A DNA stretch of 64,000 nt from Sympetrum striolatum (lineage: Eukaryota; Arthropoda; Insecta; Odonata; Libellulidae): the NCBI GenBank assembly GCA_947579665.1, contig CANPUZ010000056.1:62001-126000 (forward strand), in the 5' to 3' direction. The notes beneath the pieces were generated by a model. The model made no database searches and was not told the origin of the DNA. It saw only the letters and a program-made list of their open reading frames with translations. Made by a program: the position numbers and the translations under genes. Positions 53,819-63,024 of this stretch are shown here, in pieces. Each line of letters begins with the position of its first letter. Positions within the stretch are counted from its first letter, which is position 1.

Positions 53819-53872
53819 AAACGTTTAAAAACGTTTCTCCCGCAGTTCTGGCATTCTGGCAGAAAAACGTTT
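53819..53872. repeat. AAACGTTT palindrome cluster in the transposon right end
   Basis: Three copies of the 8-bp palindrome AAACGTTT start at 53819, 53829 and 53865, with a related ATACGTT just beyond. They flank the inner CTCCCGCA subterminal repeat. Clustered short repeats near an end are plausible transposase binding sites in DNA transposons, but that role is inferred. Confidence 0.5.
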
Positions 53873-53897
53873 ATATACGTTCCCCGCAGTTTAAGGG

Positions 53898-53901
53898 TTA
53901 A
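53898..53901. repeat. right TTAA target-site duplication
   Basis: Second TTAA, directly after the GGG terminus of the element and continuing into the satellite word CCAAGATTTGTCTTGG. Joining the left flank to this copy restores a normal monomer, as seen intact at 50859-50883. Confidence 0.93.
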
Positions 53902-56900
53902 CCAAGATTTGTCTTGGATTTTTCAAATTTAAGAAAAAAAATCCAGAATTTGTTAAAATAAAAAGATTTTTTGTAAAAGATTTGGTTTCTTTCTGTAATT
54001 ATCTTCATTTTTAGCCAAAATTTGTGTAGGATTTTTCAAATTTAAGGAAAAAAATCCAGAATTTGTTGAAATAAGAAGATTTTTTGTAAAGGATTTGGTT
54101 TTTTTCAGTAATTATCTTCATTTTTAACCAGAATTTGGTTATGATTTTTCAAATTTAAGGAAAAAAATCCAAAATTTTATAAAGTAAAAAGATTTTTTGT
54201 AATAGATTTGGTTTTTTTCAGTAATTATCTTCATTTTTAACCAAAATTTGTGTAGGATTTTTCATATTTAAGGAAAAAAATCCAGAATTTGTTGAAATAA
54301 AAAGATTTTTTATAAAAGATTTTTTTTTTCATTAATTATCTTCATTTTTAGCCAAAATTTGTGTAGGATTTTTCAAATTTAAGGAAAAAAATCCAGAATT
54401 TGATAAAATTAAAAGATTTTTTGTATAGTTTTTGTGTTTTTTTCATTAATTATCTTCATATTTAGCCAAAATTTGTGTAGGATATTTCAAATTTAAGGAA
54501 AAAAATCCAGAATTCGTTAAAATAAAAAGATTTTTGTAAAAGATTTGGTTGTTTTTCATTAATTATCTTCATTTTTAACAAAAATTTGTGTAGGATTTTT
54601 CAAATTTAAGGAAAAAAATCCAGAATTTGTTGAAATAAATAGATTTTTTGTAAAAGATTTGGTTTTTTTCAGTAATTATCTTCGTTTTTAACCAAAATTT
54701 GTGTAGGATTTTTCAAATTTAAGGAAAAAAATCTAGAATTTATTGAAATAAAAAGATTTTTTGTAAAGGATTTGGTTTTTTTCTGTAATTATCTTCATTT
54801 TTAGCCAAAATTTGTGTAGGATTTTTCAAATTTAAGGAAAAAAATCCAGAATTTGTTGAAACAAAAAGATTTCTTGTAAGAGATTTGGTTTTTTTTCAGT
54901 AATTATCCTCATTTTTAACCAAAATTTGTGTAGGATTTTTCAAATTTAAGGAAAAAAATACAGAATTTGTTGAAATAAAAAGATTTTTTGTAAACGATTT
55001 GGTTTTTTTCAGTAATTATCTTCATTTTTAACCAAAATTTTGATATGATTTTTCAAATTTAAGGAAAAGAATCCAGAATTTTATAAAATAAAAAGATTTT
55101 TTGCAAAAGATTTGGTTTTTTTCAGTAATTAATTTCATGTTCAACCAAAATTTGTGTAATATTTTTCAAATTTAAGGAAAAAATCCAGAATTTGTTGAAA
55201 TTAAAAGATTTTTTGTAAAAGATTTGGTTTTTTTCAGCAATTATCTTCATTTTTATCCAAAATTTGTGTATGATTTTTCAAATTTAAGGAAAAAAATCCA
55301 GAATTTGTTAAAATAAAAGGATTTTTTGTAAAAGATTTGGTTTTTTTCAATAATTATCTTCATTTTTAACCAAAATTTGGTTAGGATTTTTCAAATTTAA
55401 GGAAAAAATTCCAGAATTTGTTAAAATAAAAAGATTTTTTGTAAAAGATTTGGTTTTTTTCATTAATTATCTTCATTTTTAACAAAAATTTGTGTAGGAT
55501 TTTTCAAATTTAAGGAAAAAAATTCAGGATTTGTTAAAATAAAAAGATTTTTAGTAAAAGATTTGGTTTTTTTCATTAATTATCTTCATTTTTACAAAAA
55601 TTTGGTTATGATTTTTCAAATTTAAGGCAAAGAATCCAGATTTTTATAAAATAAAAAGATTTTTTGTAAAAGATTTGGTTTTTTTCTGTAATTATCTTCA
55701 TTTTTAGCCAAAATTTGTGTAGGATTTTTCAAATTTAAGGAAAAAAATCCAGAAGTTGTTGAAACAAAAAGATTTTTGTAAAAGATTTGGTTTTTTTCAG
55801 TAATTATCTTCATTTTTAACCAAAATTTGGTTATGATTTTTCAAATTTTAGGAAAAGAATCCAGAATTTGATAAAATAAAAAGATTTTTTGAAAAAGATT
55901 TGGTTTTTTTCATTAATTATCTTCATTTTTAGCCAAAATTTGTGTAGGATTTTTCAAATTAAAGGAAAAAAATCCAGAATTTGATATAATAAAAAGATTT
56001 TTTGTAAAAGATTTGGTTTTTTTCAGTAATTATCTTCATTTTTAACCAAGATTTGTCTTGGATTTTTCAGATTTAAGAAAAAAATTAAGAATTTGTTAAA
56101 TAAAAAGATTTTTTGTAAAAGATTTGGTTTTTTTCAGTAATTATCTTCATTTTTAAGCAAAATTTGTGTAGGAAGATTTTAAATTTAAGGTAAAAAATCC
56201 AGAATTTGTTAAAATAAAAAGATTTTTTGTAAAAGATTTGGTTTTTTTCATTAATTATCTTCATTTTTAACAAAAATTTGGTTATGATTTTTCAAATTTA
56301 AGGAAAAGAATCCAGATTTTTATAAAATAAAAAGATTTTTTGTAAAAGATTTGGTTTTTTTCTGTAATTATCTTCATTTATAGCCAAAATTTGTGTAGCA
56401 TTTTTAAATTTAAGGAAAAAAATCCAGAATTTGTTGAAACAAAAAGATTTTTGTAAAAGATTTGGTTTTTTTCAGTAATTATCTTCATTTTTAACCAAAA
56501 TTTGGTTATGATTTTTCAAATTTAAGGAAGAAAATCCAGAATTTGTTAAAATAAAAGGATTTTTTGTAAAAGATTTGTTTTTTTCAGTAATTATCTTCAT
56601 TTTTAACCAAAATTTGTCTTGGATTTTTCAAATTTAAGGAAATAAATCCAGAATTTGTTAAAATAAAAAGATTTTTCGTAAATGATTTGGTTTTTTTCAT
56701 TAATTATCTTCATTTTTAACCAAGATTTGTCTTGGATTTTTCAAATTTAAGGAAAAAATCTAGAATTTGTTGAAACAAAAAGATTTTTTAAAAGATTTGG
56801 TTTTTTTCAGTAATTATCTTCATTTTTAACCAAAATTTGGTTATGATTTTTCAAATTTAAGGAAGTAAATCCAGAATTTGATAAAATAAAAAGATTTTTT

Positions 56901-58157
56901 GTAAAATATTTGGTTTTTTTCATTAATTATCTTCATTTTTAGACAAAATTTGTGTAGGATTTTTCAAATTTAAGAAAGAAAATCCAGAATTTGTTAAAAT
57001 AAAAAGAATTTTTGTAAAAGATTTGGTTTTTTTCAGTAATTATCTTCATTTTTAACCAAAAGTTGTGTAGGATTTTTCAAATTTAAGGAAAAAAATCCAG
57101 AATTTGTTGAAATAAAAAGATTTTTTGCAAAAGATTTGGTTCTTTTCAGTAATTATCTTCATTTTTAACCAAAATTTTGTTATGATTTTTCAAATTTAAG
57201 GAAAAGAATCCAGAATTTTATAAAATAAAAAGATTTTTTGTAAAAGATTCGGTTTTTTTCAGTAATTATTATCATGTTCAACCAAAATTTGTGTAATATT
57301 TTTCAAATTTAAGGAAAAAAATCCAGAATTTGTTGAAATAAAAAGATTTTTTGTAAAAGATTTGGTTTTTTTCAGTAATTATCTTCATTTTTAACCAAAA
57401 TTTGTTTATGATTTTTCAAATTTAAAGAAAAAAATTCAGAATTTGTTAAAATAAAAGGATTTTTTGTAAAAGATTTGGTTTTTTTCAGTATTTATCTTCA
57501 TTTTTAACCAAAATTTGGTTAGGATTTTTCAAATTTAAGGAAAAAAATCTAGAATTTGTTAAAATAAAAAGATTTTTTGTAAAAGATTTGGTTTTTTTCA
57601 TTAATTATCTTCATTTTAAACAAAAATTTGTGTAGGATTTTTCAAATTAAAGGAAAAAAATCCAGAATTTATTGAAATAAAAAGATTTTTTGTAAAAGAT
57701 TTGGTTTTTTTCAGTAATTATCTTCATTTTTAACCAAGATTTGTCTTGGATTTTTCAGATTTAAGAAAAAAATCCAGAATTTGTTAAATAAAAAGATTTT
57801 TTGTAAAAGATTTGGTTTTTTTCAGTAACTATCTTCATTTTTAACCAAAATTTGTGTAGGAAGATTTTAAATTTAAGGAAAAAAATCCAGAATTTGTTGA
57901 AATAAGTAGATTTTTTGTAAAAGATTTGGTTTATTCAGTATATATCTTCATTTTTAACCAAAATTTGTGTACGATTTTTCAAATTTAAGGAAAAAAATCC
58001 AGAATTTTTTGAAATAAAAAGATTTTTTGAAAAATATTTGGTTTTTTTCTGTAATTATCTTCATTTTTAGCCAAAATTTGTGTAGGATTTTTCAAATTTA
58101 AGGAAAAAAATCCAGAATTTGATAAAATAAAAAGATTTTTTGTATATAATTTTGTTT
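53902..58157 (+). repeat. diverged forward satellite between transposon and inversion
   Basis: About 38 monomers. The first 1.4 kb is copy 2 of the 2481-bp tandem duplication. Later units include variants with GTGTAGGAAGATTTTAAATT (near 56168 and 57857), TTTTCATG- or TTATCATGTTCAACC (near 55135 and 57270) and AAGAAAGAAAATCC. The array stops after ATATAATTTTGTTT at 58157. Two reverse open frames (55622-55813 and 56085-56273) are repeat read-throughs. No gene is seen. Confidence 0.9.
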
Positions 58158-58286
58158 GTAAATTTCTATTCTCAGAGTCTTATTGGTCTTAATGTAAATG
58201 TTCCGTCTCCAAGATTCTTGCTTTGTTTGGCTCCTTAACTTCTTTCCGCGAATTGTCATAAAAACAAATTAATTATAAAGAAATCA
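58158..58286. other. 129-bp unique spacer at the satellite inversion
   Basis: Non-repetitive sequence of more balanced composition (for example CTTTCCGCGAATTGTC near 58240) separating forward from reverse satellite. It has no start-to-stop frame of note, no inverted repeat at its ends that I can see, and no TTAA-type flanks. It could be a fragment of older sequence trapped when the array was inverted, or the remnant of a mobile element. I do not recognise it. Confidence 0.85.
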
Positions 58287-59099
58287 TAAAAATGAAGATA
58301 ATTAATGAAAAAAACAAATCTTTTACAAAAAATCTTTTTATTTCAACAAATTCTGGATTTTTTTCCTTAAATTTGATAATTTTACACTAATTTTGGTTAA
58401 AAATGAAGATAATTACTGAAAAAAACCAAATCTTTCACAAAAAATCTTTTTATTTTAACAAATTCTGAATTTTTTTTTTTTTATTTGAAAAATCTTAACC
58501 AAATTTTGGTTAAAAATGAAGATATTTACTGAAAAAAAACAAATCTTTTGCAAAAAATCTTTTTATTTTAACAAATTCTGGACTTTTTTATCTTAAATTT
58601 GAAAAATCCTAACCAAATTTTGGTTAAAAATAAAGATTATTACTGAAAAAAACCAAATCCTTTGCAAAAAATCTTTTTATTTTAACAAATTCTGGATTTT
58701 TTTATCTTAAATTTGAAAAATCCTAACCAAATTTTCGTTAAAAATGAAGATAATTACTGAAAAAAACCAAATCTTTTGCAAAAAATCTTTTTATTTTATC
58801 AAATTCTGGATTTTTTTCCTTAAATTTGAAAAATCCTAACCAAATTTTGGTTAAAAATGAAGATAATTACTGAAAAAAACCAAATCTTTTGCAAAAAATC
58901 TTTTTATTTTAACAAATTCTGGATTTTTTTCCTTAAATTTGAAAAATCCTACACAAATTTTGGTTAAAAATGCAGATAATTTCTGAAAAAAACCAAATCT
59001 TTTACAAAAAATCTTTTTATTTTAACAAATTTTGGTTTAATTTCCTTAATTTTTAAAAATCATAACCAAATTTCGGTTAAAAATGAAGATAATTACTGA

Positions 59100-61990
59100 A
59101 AAAAACCAAATCTTTTACAAAAAATCTTTTTATTTTATCAAATTCTGGATTTTTTTCCTTAAATTTGAAAAATCCTAACCAAATTTTGGTTACAAATGAA
59201 GATAATTACTGAAAAAAACCAAATCTTTTGCAAAAAATCTTTTTATTTTAACAAATTCTGGAATTTTTTCCTCAAATTTGAAAAATCCTACACAAATTTT
59301 GGTTAAAAATGAAGATAATTTCTGAAAAAAAAACAAATCTTTTACAAAAAATCTTTTTATTTTAACAAATTCTGGATTTTTTTTCTTAAATTTGAAAAAT
59401 CATAACCAAATTTTGGTTAAAAATTAAGATAATTAATGGAAAAAACCAAATCTTTTACAAAAAATCTTTTTATTTTATCAAATTCTGGATTTTTTTCCTT
59501 AAATTTGAAAAATCCTAACCAAATTTTGGTTAAAAATGAAGATAATTACTGAAAAAAACCAAATCTTTTGCAAAAAATGTTTTTATTTTAACAAATTCTG
59601 GATTTTTTTCCTTTAATTTGAAACATCATAACCAAATTTTGGTTAAAAATGAAGAAAATTACTGAAAAAAATTAAATCTTTTGCAAAAAATCTTTTTATT
59701 TTAACTAATTCTGGTTTTTTTTATCTTAAATTTGAAAAATCCTAACCAAATTTTGGTTAAAAATGAAGATAATTACTGAAAAAAAACAAATCTTTTACAA
59801 AAAATCTTTTTATTTTATCAAATTATGGATTTTTTTCCTTAAATTTGAAAAATCCTAACCAAATTTTGGTTAAAAATGCAGATAATTTCTGAAAAAAACC
59901 AAATCTTTTACAAAAAATCTTTTTATTTTAACAAATTCTGGATTTTTTTCCTTAATTTTGAAAAATCATAACCAAATTTTGGTTAAAAATGAAGATAATT
60001 ACTGAAAAAAACCAAATCTTTTACAAAAAATCTTTTTATTTTATCAAATTCTGGATTTTTTTCCTTAAATTTGAAAAATCCTAACCAAATTTTGGTTACA
60101 AATGAAGATAATTACTGAAAAAAACCAAATCTTTTGCAAAAAATCTTTTTATTTTAACAAATTCTGGAATTTTTTCCTCAAATTTGAAAAATCCTACGCA
60201 AATTTTGGTTAAAAATGAAGATAATTTCTGAAAAAAAACAAATCTTTTACAAAAAATCTTTTTATTTTAACAAATTCTGGATTTTTTTTCTTAAATTTGA
60301 AAAATCATAACCAAATTTTGGTTAAAAATTAAGATAATTAATGGAAAAAACCAAATCTTTTACAAAAAATCTTTTTATTTTATCAAATTCTGGATTTTTT
60401 TCCTTAAATTTGAAAAATCCTAACCAAATTTTGGTTAAAAATGAGGATAATTACTGAAAAAAACCAAATCTTTTGCAAAAAATGTTTTTATTTTAACAAA
60501 TTCTGGATTTTTTTCCTTTAATTTGAAACATCATAACCAAATTTTGGTTAAAAATGAAGAAAATTACTGAAAAAAATTAAATCTTTTGCAAAAAATCTTT
60601 TTATTTTAACTAATTCTGGTTTTTTTTATCTTAAATTTGAAAAATCCTAACCAAATTTTGGTTAAAAATGAAGATAATTACTGAAAAAAAACAAATCTTT
60701 TACAAAAAATCTTTTTATTTTATCAAATTATGGATTTTTTTCCTTAAATTTGAAAAATCCTAACCAAATTTTGGTTAAAAATGAAGATAATTACTGAAAA
60801 AAAACAAATCTTTTGCAAAAAATCTTTTTTTTTAACAAATTCTGGATTTTTTTTCTTAAATTTGAAAAACCGAGAGAAATTTTGGTTAAAATTAAGATAA
60901 TTAATGAAAAAACCAAATCTTTTACTAAAAATCTTTTTATTTTAACAAATTCCGGATTTTTTTCATTATATTTGAAAAATCATAGACAAATTTTGATTAA
61001 AAATGAAGATAATTACGGAAAAAAACCAAATCTTTTACAAAAAATCTTTTTATTTTATCAAATTCTGGATTTCTTTTCTTGAATTTGAAAAATCCTACAC
61101 AAATTTGGCTAAAAATGAAGATAATTCATGAAAATACCAAAACTTATACAAAAAATCTTTTTATTTTATCAAATTCTGGATTTTTTTCCTTAAATTTGAA
61201 AAATCATAACCAAATTTTGGTTAAAAATTAAGATAATTAATGGAAAAAACCAAATCTTTTACAAAAAATCTTTTTATTTTATCAAATTCTGGATTTTTTT
61301 CCTTAAATTTGAAAAATCCTAACCAAATTTTGGTTAAAAATGAAGATAATTACTGAAAAAAACCAAATCTTTTGCAAAAAATGTTTTTATTTTAACAAAT
61401 TCTGGATTTTTTTCCTTTAATTTGAAACATCATAACCAAATTTTGGTTAAAAATGAAGAAAATTACTGAAAAAAATTAAATCTTTTGCAAAAAATCTTTT
61501 TATTTTAACTAATTCTGGTTTTTTTTATCTTAAATTTGAAAAATCCTAACCAAATTTTGGTTAAAAATGAAGATAATTACTGAAAAAAAACAAATCTTTT
61601 ACAAAAAATCTTTTTATTTTATCAAATTATGGATTTTTTTCCTTAAATTTGAAAAATCCTAACCAAATTTTGGTTAAAAATGAAGATAATTACTGAAAAA
61701 AACCAAATCTTTTGCAAAAAATCTTTTTTTTTAACAAATTCTGGATTTTTTTTCTTAAATTTGAAAAACCGAGAGAAATTTTGGTTAAAATTAAGATAAT
61801 TAATGAAAAAACCAAATCTTTTACTACAAATCTTTTTATTTTAACAAATTCCGGATTTTTTTCATTATATTTGAAAAATCATAGACAAATTTTGATTAAA
61901 AATGAAGATAATTACGGAAAAAAACCAAATCTTTTACAAAAAATCTTTTTATTTTATCAAATTCTGGATTTCTTTTCTTGAATTTGAAAA
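59100..61990 (-). repeat. 8-monomer higher-order repeat, about 900 bp, three copies
   Basis: A block of eight monomers recurs. GGATTAATGG-type units (AATTAATGGAAAAAACC) start at 59431, 60336 and 61235. The CTTTAATTTGAAACATC variant lies at 59611, 60516 and 61415, giving spacings of 905 and 899 bp. The marker AACCGAGAGAAATTTTGG occurs at 60869 and 61768, in the second and third copies only. Ends are approximate. This is the clearest classical higher-order repeat in the window. Confidence 0.85.
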
Positions 61991-62408
61991 ATCCTACACA
62001 AATTTGGCTAAAAATGAAGATAATTCATGAAAAAAACCAAAACTTATACAAAAAATCTTTTTATTTTCACAAATTCTGGATTTTTTTCCTAAAATTTGAA
62101 AAATCCTACACAAATTTTGATTAAAAATGAAGATAATTACTGAAAAAAACCAAATCTTTTACAAAAAATCTTTTTATTTTAACAAATTCTGGATTTTTTT
62201 ATCTTAAATTTGAAAAATCCTACACAAATTTTGGTTAAAAATGAAGATAATTACTGAAAAAAAAACAAATCTTTTACAAAAAATCTTTTTATTTTATCAA
62301 ATTCTGAATTTTTTTCCTTAAATTTGAAAAATCCTAACCAAATTTTGGTTAAAAATGAAGATAATTACTGAAAAAAACCAAATCTTTTGCAAAAAATCTT
62401 TTTATTTT

Positions 62409-62429
62409 AACAAATTCTGGATTTTTTTA
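62409..62429. repeat. left copy of 21-bp duplication flanking an insertion
   Basis: A 21-bp satellite segment running from AACAAATTCTGG through a run of seven T to a final A. It is repeated exactly at 63004-63024. Removing the insert and one copy restores a monomer of the form seen at 62181-62201, so it behaves as a target-site duplication, although satellite sequence can also supply such matches by chance. Confidence 0.75.
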
Positions 62430-63003
62430 CGGAACTATTATCGGCTATTATTGTACACTTCTATTTTCCTCTAACAGAACGCGAACCCCATTTTAGTTAA
62501 AGATCGATAATTGCGGGACACCTACCTTCAAATGACCATTCGTTATTAGACTGCTTAAGCATACAAAAAATGGATCTGGACATACTTAATCAAATTGATG
62601 TAAGAAGTCAAGAAACGATTATGAAACATACGATGACCTCAGGTTGAAGCGAAAGCTATTATCACAGTAAAATACGATACCGTCGATCAGAATCAGAACT
62701 CGCAACAAAATTTGTTCAAATTAAATAATTGATGAACGCATTTACTTTGATTGCCTCTCAAAAATGGCATTCATTGTGGAAACCTCGACAACGGTTCACG
62801 GAATCTCAGTATTTAAATCATTGGTTTGGATTATTCTAATCAAATCCACACAATATATAACGAAACGAATACAGAAAGAACAGTTAAGCCAATGATAGAC
62901 GGTAAAACTAAACGATCATCCTAAAATAAAACTGGATCTGGACGAGAAGAATCGGAGCCCACAAAATAAAATACGTGCAATAGACTTACTCTAGTTCCCT
63001 GGA
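62430..63003. mobile_element. unclassified 574-bp insertion in the inverted satellite
   Basis: Non-satellite DNA of mixed composition within the reverse array, flanked by an exact 21-bp direct duplication. The left end starts CGGAACTATTATCGG. The right end finishes CTCTAGTTCCCTGGA. The word GGAACTA is present near both ends in inverted orientation, a weak hint of terminal inverted repeats. TGGATCTGGAC is repeated directly at 62571 and 62933. There is no poly-A tail and no long open frame; the longest I read by eye from an ATG is 25 codons, near 62570. A short non-autonomous transposon or a captured genomic fragment would both fit. I do not recognise the family, and the exact ends depend on the duplication being a target-site copy. 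Confidence 0.6.
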
Positions 63004-63024
63004 AACAAATTCTGGATTTTTTTA
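63004..63024. repeat. right copy of 21-bp duplication flanking an insertion
   Basis: Identical to 62409-62429 and followed by TCTTAAATTTGAAAAATCC, the ordinary continuation of the inverted monomer. The next 228 bp also match 62181-62408 with one substitution noted (CTTCTAC versus CTTTTAC), so the insertion lies at the boundary of a duplicated dimer. Confidence 0.75.

Larger units (their letters stand above)
53349..53897 (+). mobile_element. non-autonomous piggyBac-type transposon (MITE), 549 bp
   Basis: A non-satellite block, much richer in G+C than its surroundings, lies between two TTAA copies. Its left end reads CCCATAAGATGCGGGAG. The reverse complement of its right end reads CCCTTAAACTGCGGGGA, so 12 of the first 15 bases match. 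TTAA duplication with CCC termini is established as typical of the piggyBac superfamily. The word TGCGGGAG recurs in inverted orientation: 53358-53365 and 53390-53397 on the left, CTCCCGCA at 53837-53844 and CCCCGCA at 53882-53888 on the right. These look like terminal plus subterminal repeats. The palindrome AAACGTTT occurs three times near the right end (53819, 53829, 53865). No open frame large enough for a transposase exists, so movement would need an enzyme supplied in trans. The superfamily call is confident; the family is not identified. Strand is arbitrary. Confidence 0.9.
1..58157 (+). repeat. 113-bp AT-rich satellite array, forward orientation
   Basis: Head-to-tail tandem repeat with a modal period of 113 bp. 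For example, the block CTTCATTTTTAGCC starts at 1141 and again at 1254. Landmarks in order within one monomer are ATTATCTTCATTTTTAGCC, AAAATTTGTGTAGGATTTTT, CAAATTTAAGG, a run of seven A, TCCAGAATTTGATAAAATA, AAAAAGATTTTTTGTACAAG and ATTTGGTTTTTTTC. G+C is about 20 %. Dividing the length (less the insertion at 53.3-53.9 kb) by 113 gives about 510 copies. Variation is mainly single-base substitutions and one-base changes in A or T runs. No promoter, RNA gene or coding region is visible inside. The period, the landmarks and the orientation are read directly. Satellite status is an inference from length and uniformity. I do not recognise the family by name. Confidence 0.98.
58287..62429 (-). repeat. 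113-bp satellite array, inverted orientation
   Basis: The same monomer read in reverse complement: AAAAATGAAGATAATTACTG, then ACCAAATC, AAAAAATCTTTTTATTTT, AACAAATTCTGGATTTTTT and AAATTTGAAAAATCC. About 37 units, all diverged. Most have the type 2 combination TAACCAAATTTTGGTTA, which is a perfect 17-bp palindrome, and many have TTTTGCAAAAAATC. They resemble diverged islands A to C at 4-12 kb more than the adjacent forward flank. Open frames at 60813-61082 and 61712-61981 are repeat read-throughs. Confidence 0.93.

Noticed and set aside
1..58157. CRISPR array
   Set aside because: The 113-bp unit repeats without intervening unique spacers, and there are no cas genes. It is a simple tandem satellite.
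60813..61082. 89-codon open frame with a near-identical copy at 61712-61981
   Set aside because: It is a read-through of reverse satellite units inside the 8-monomer higher-order repeat. Similarity comes from the repeat, and the frame is open because the units are AT-rich and lack stops by chance.
62570..62647. 25-codon open frame in the unclassified insertion
   Set aside because: It is too short to support. There is no recognisable motif, no conserved neighbour, and such lengths are expected by chance.
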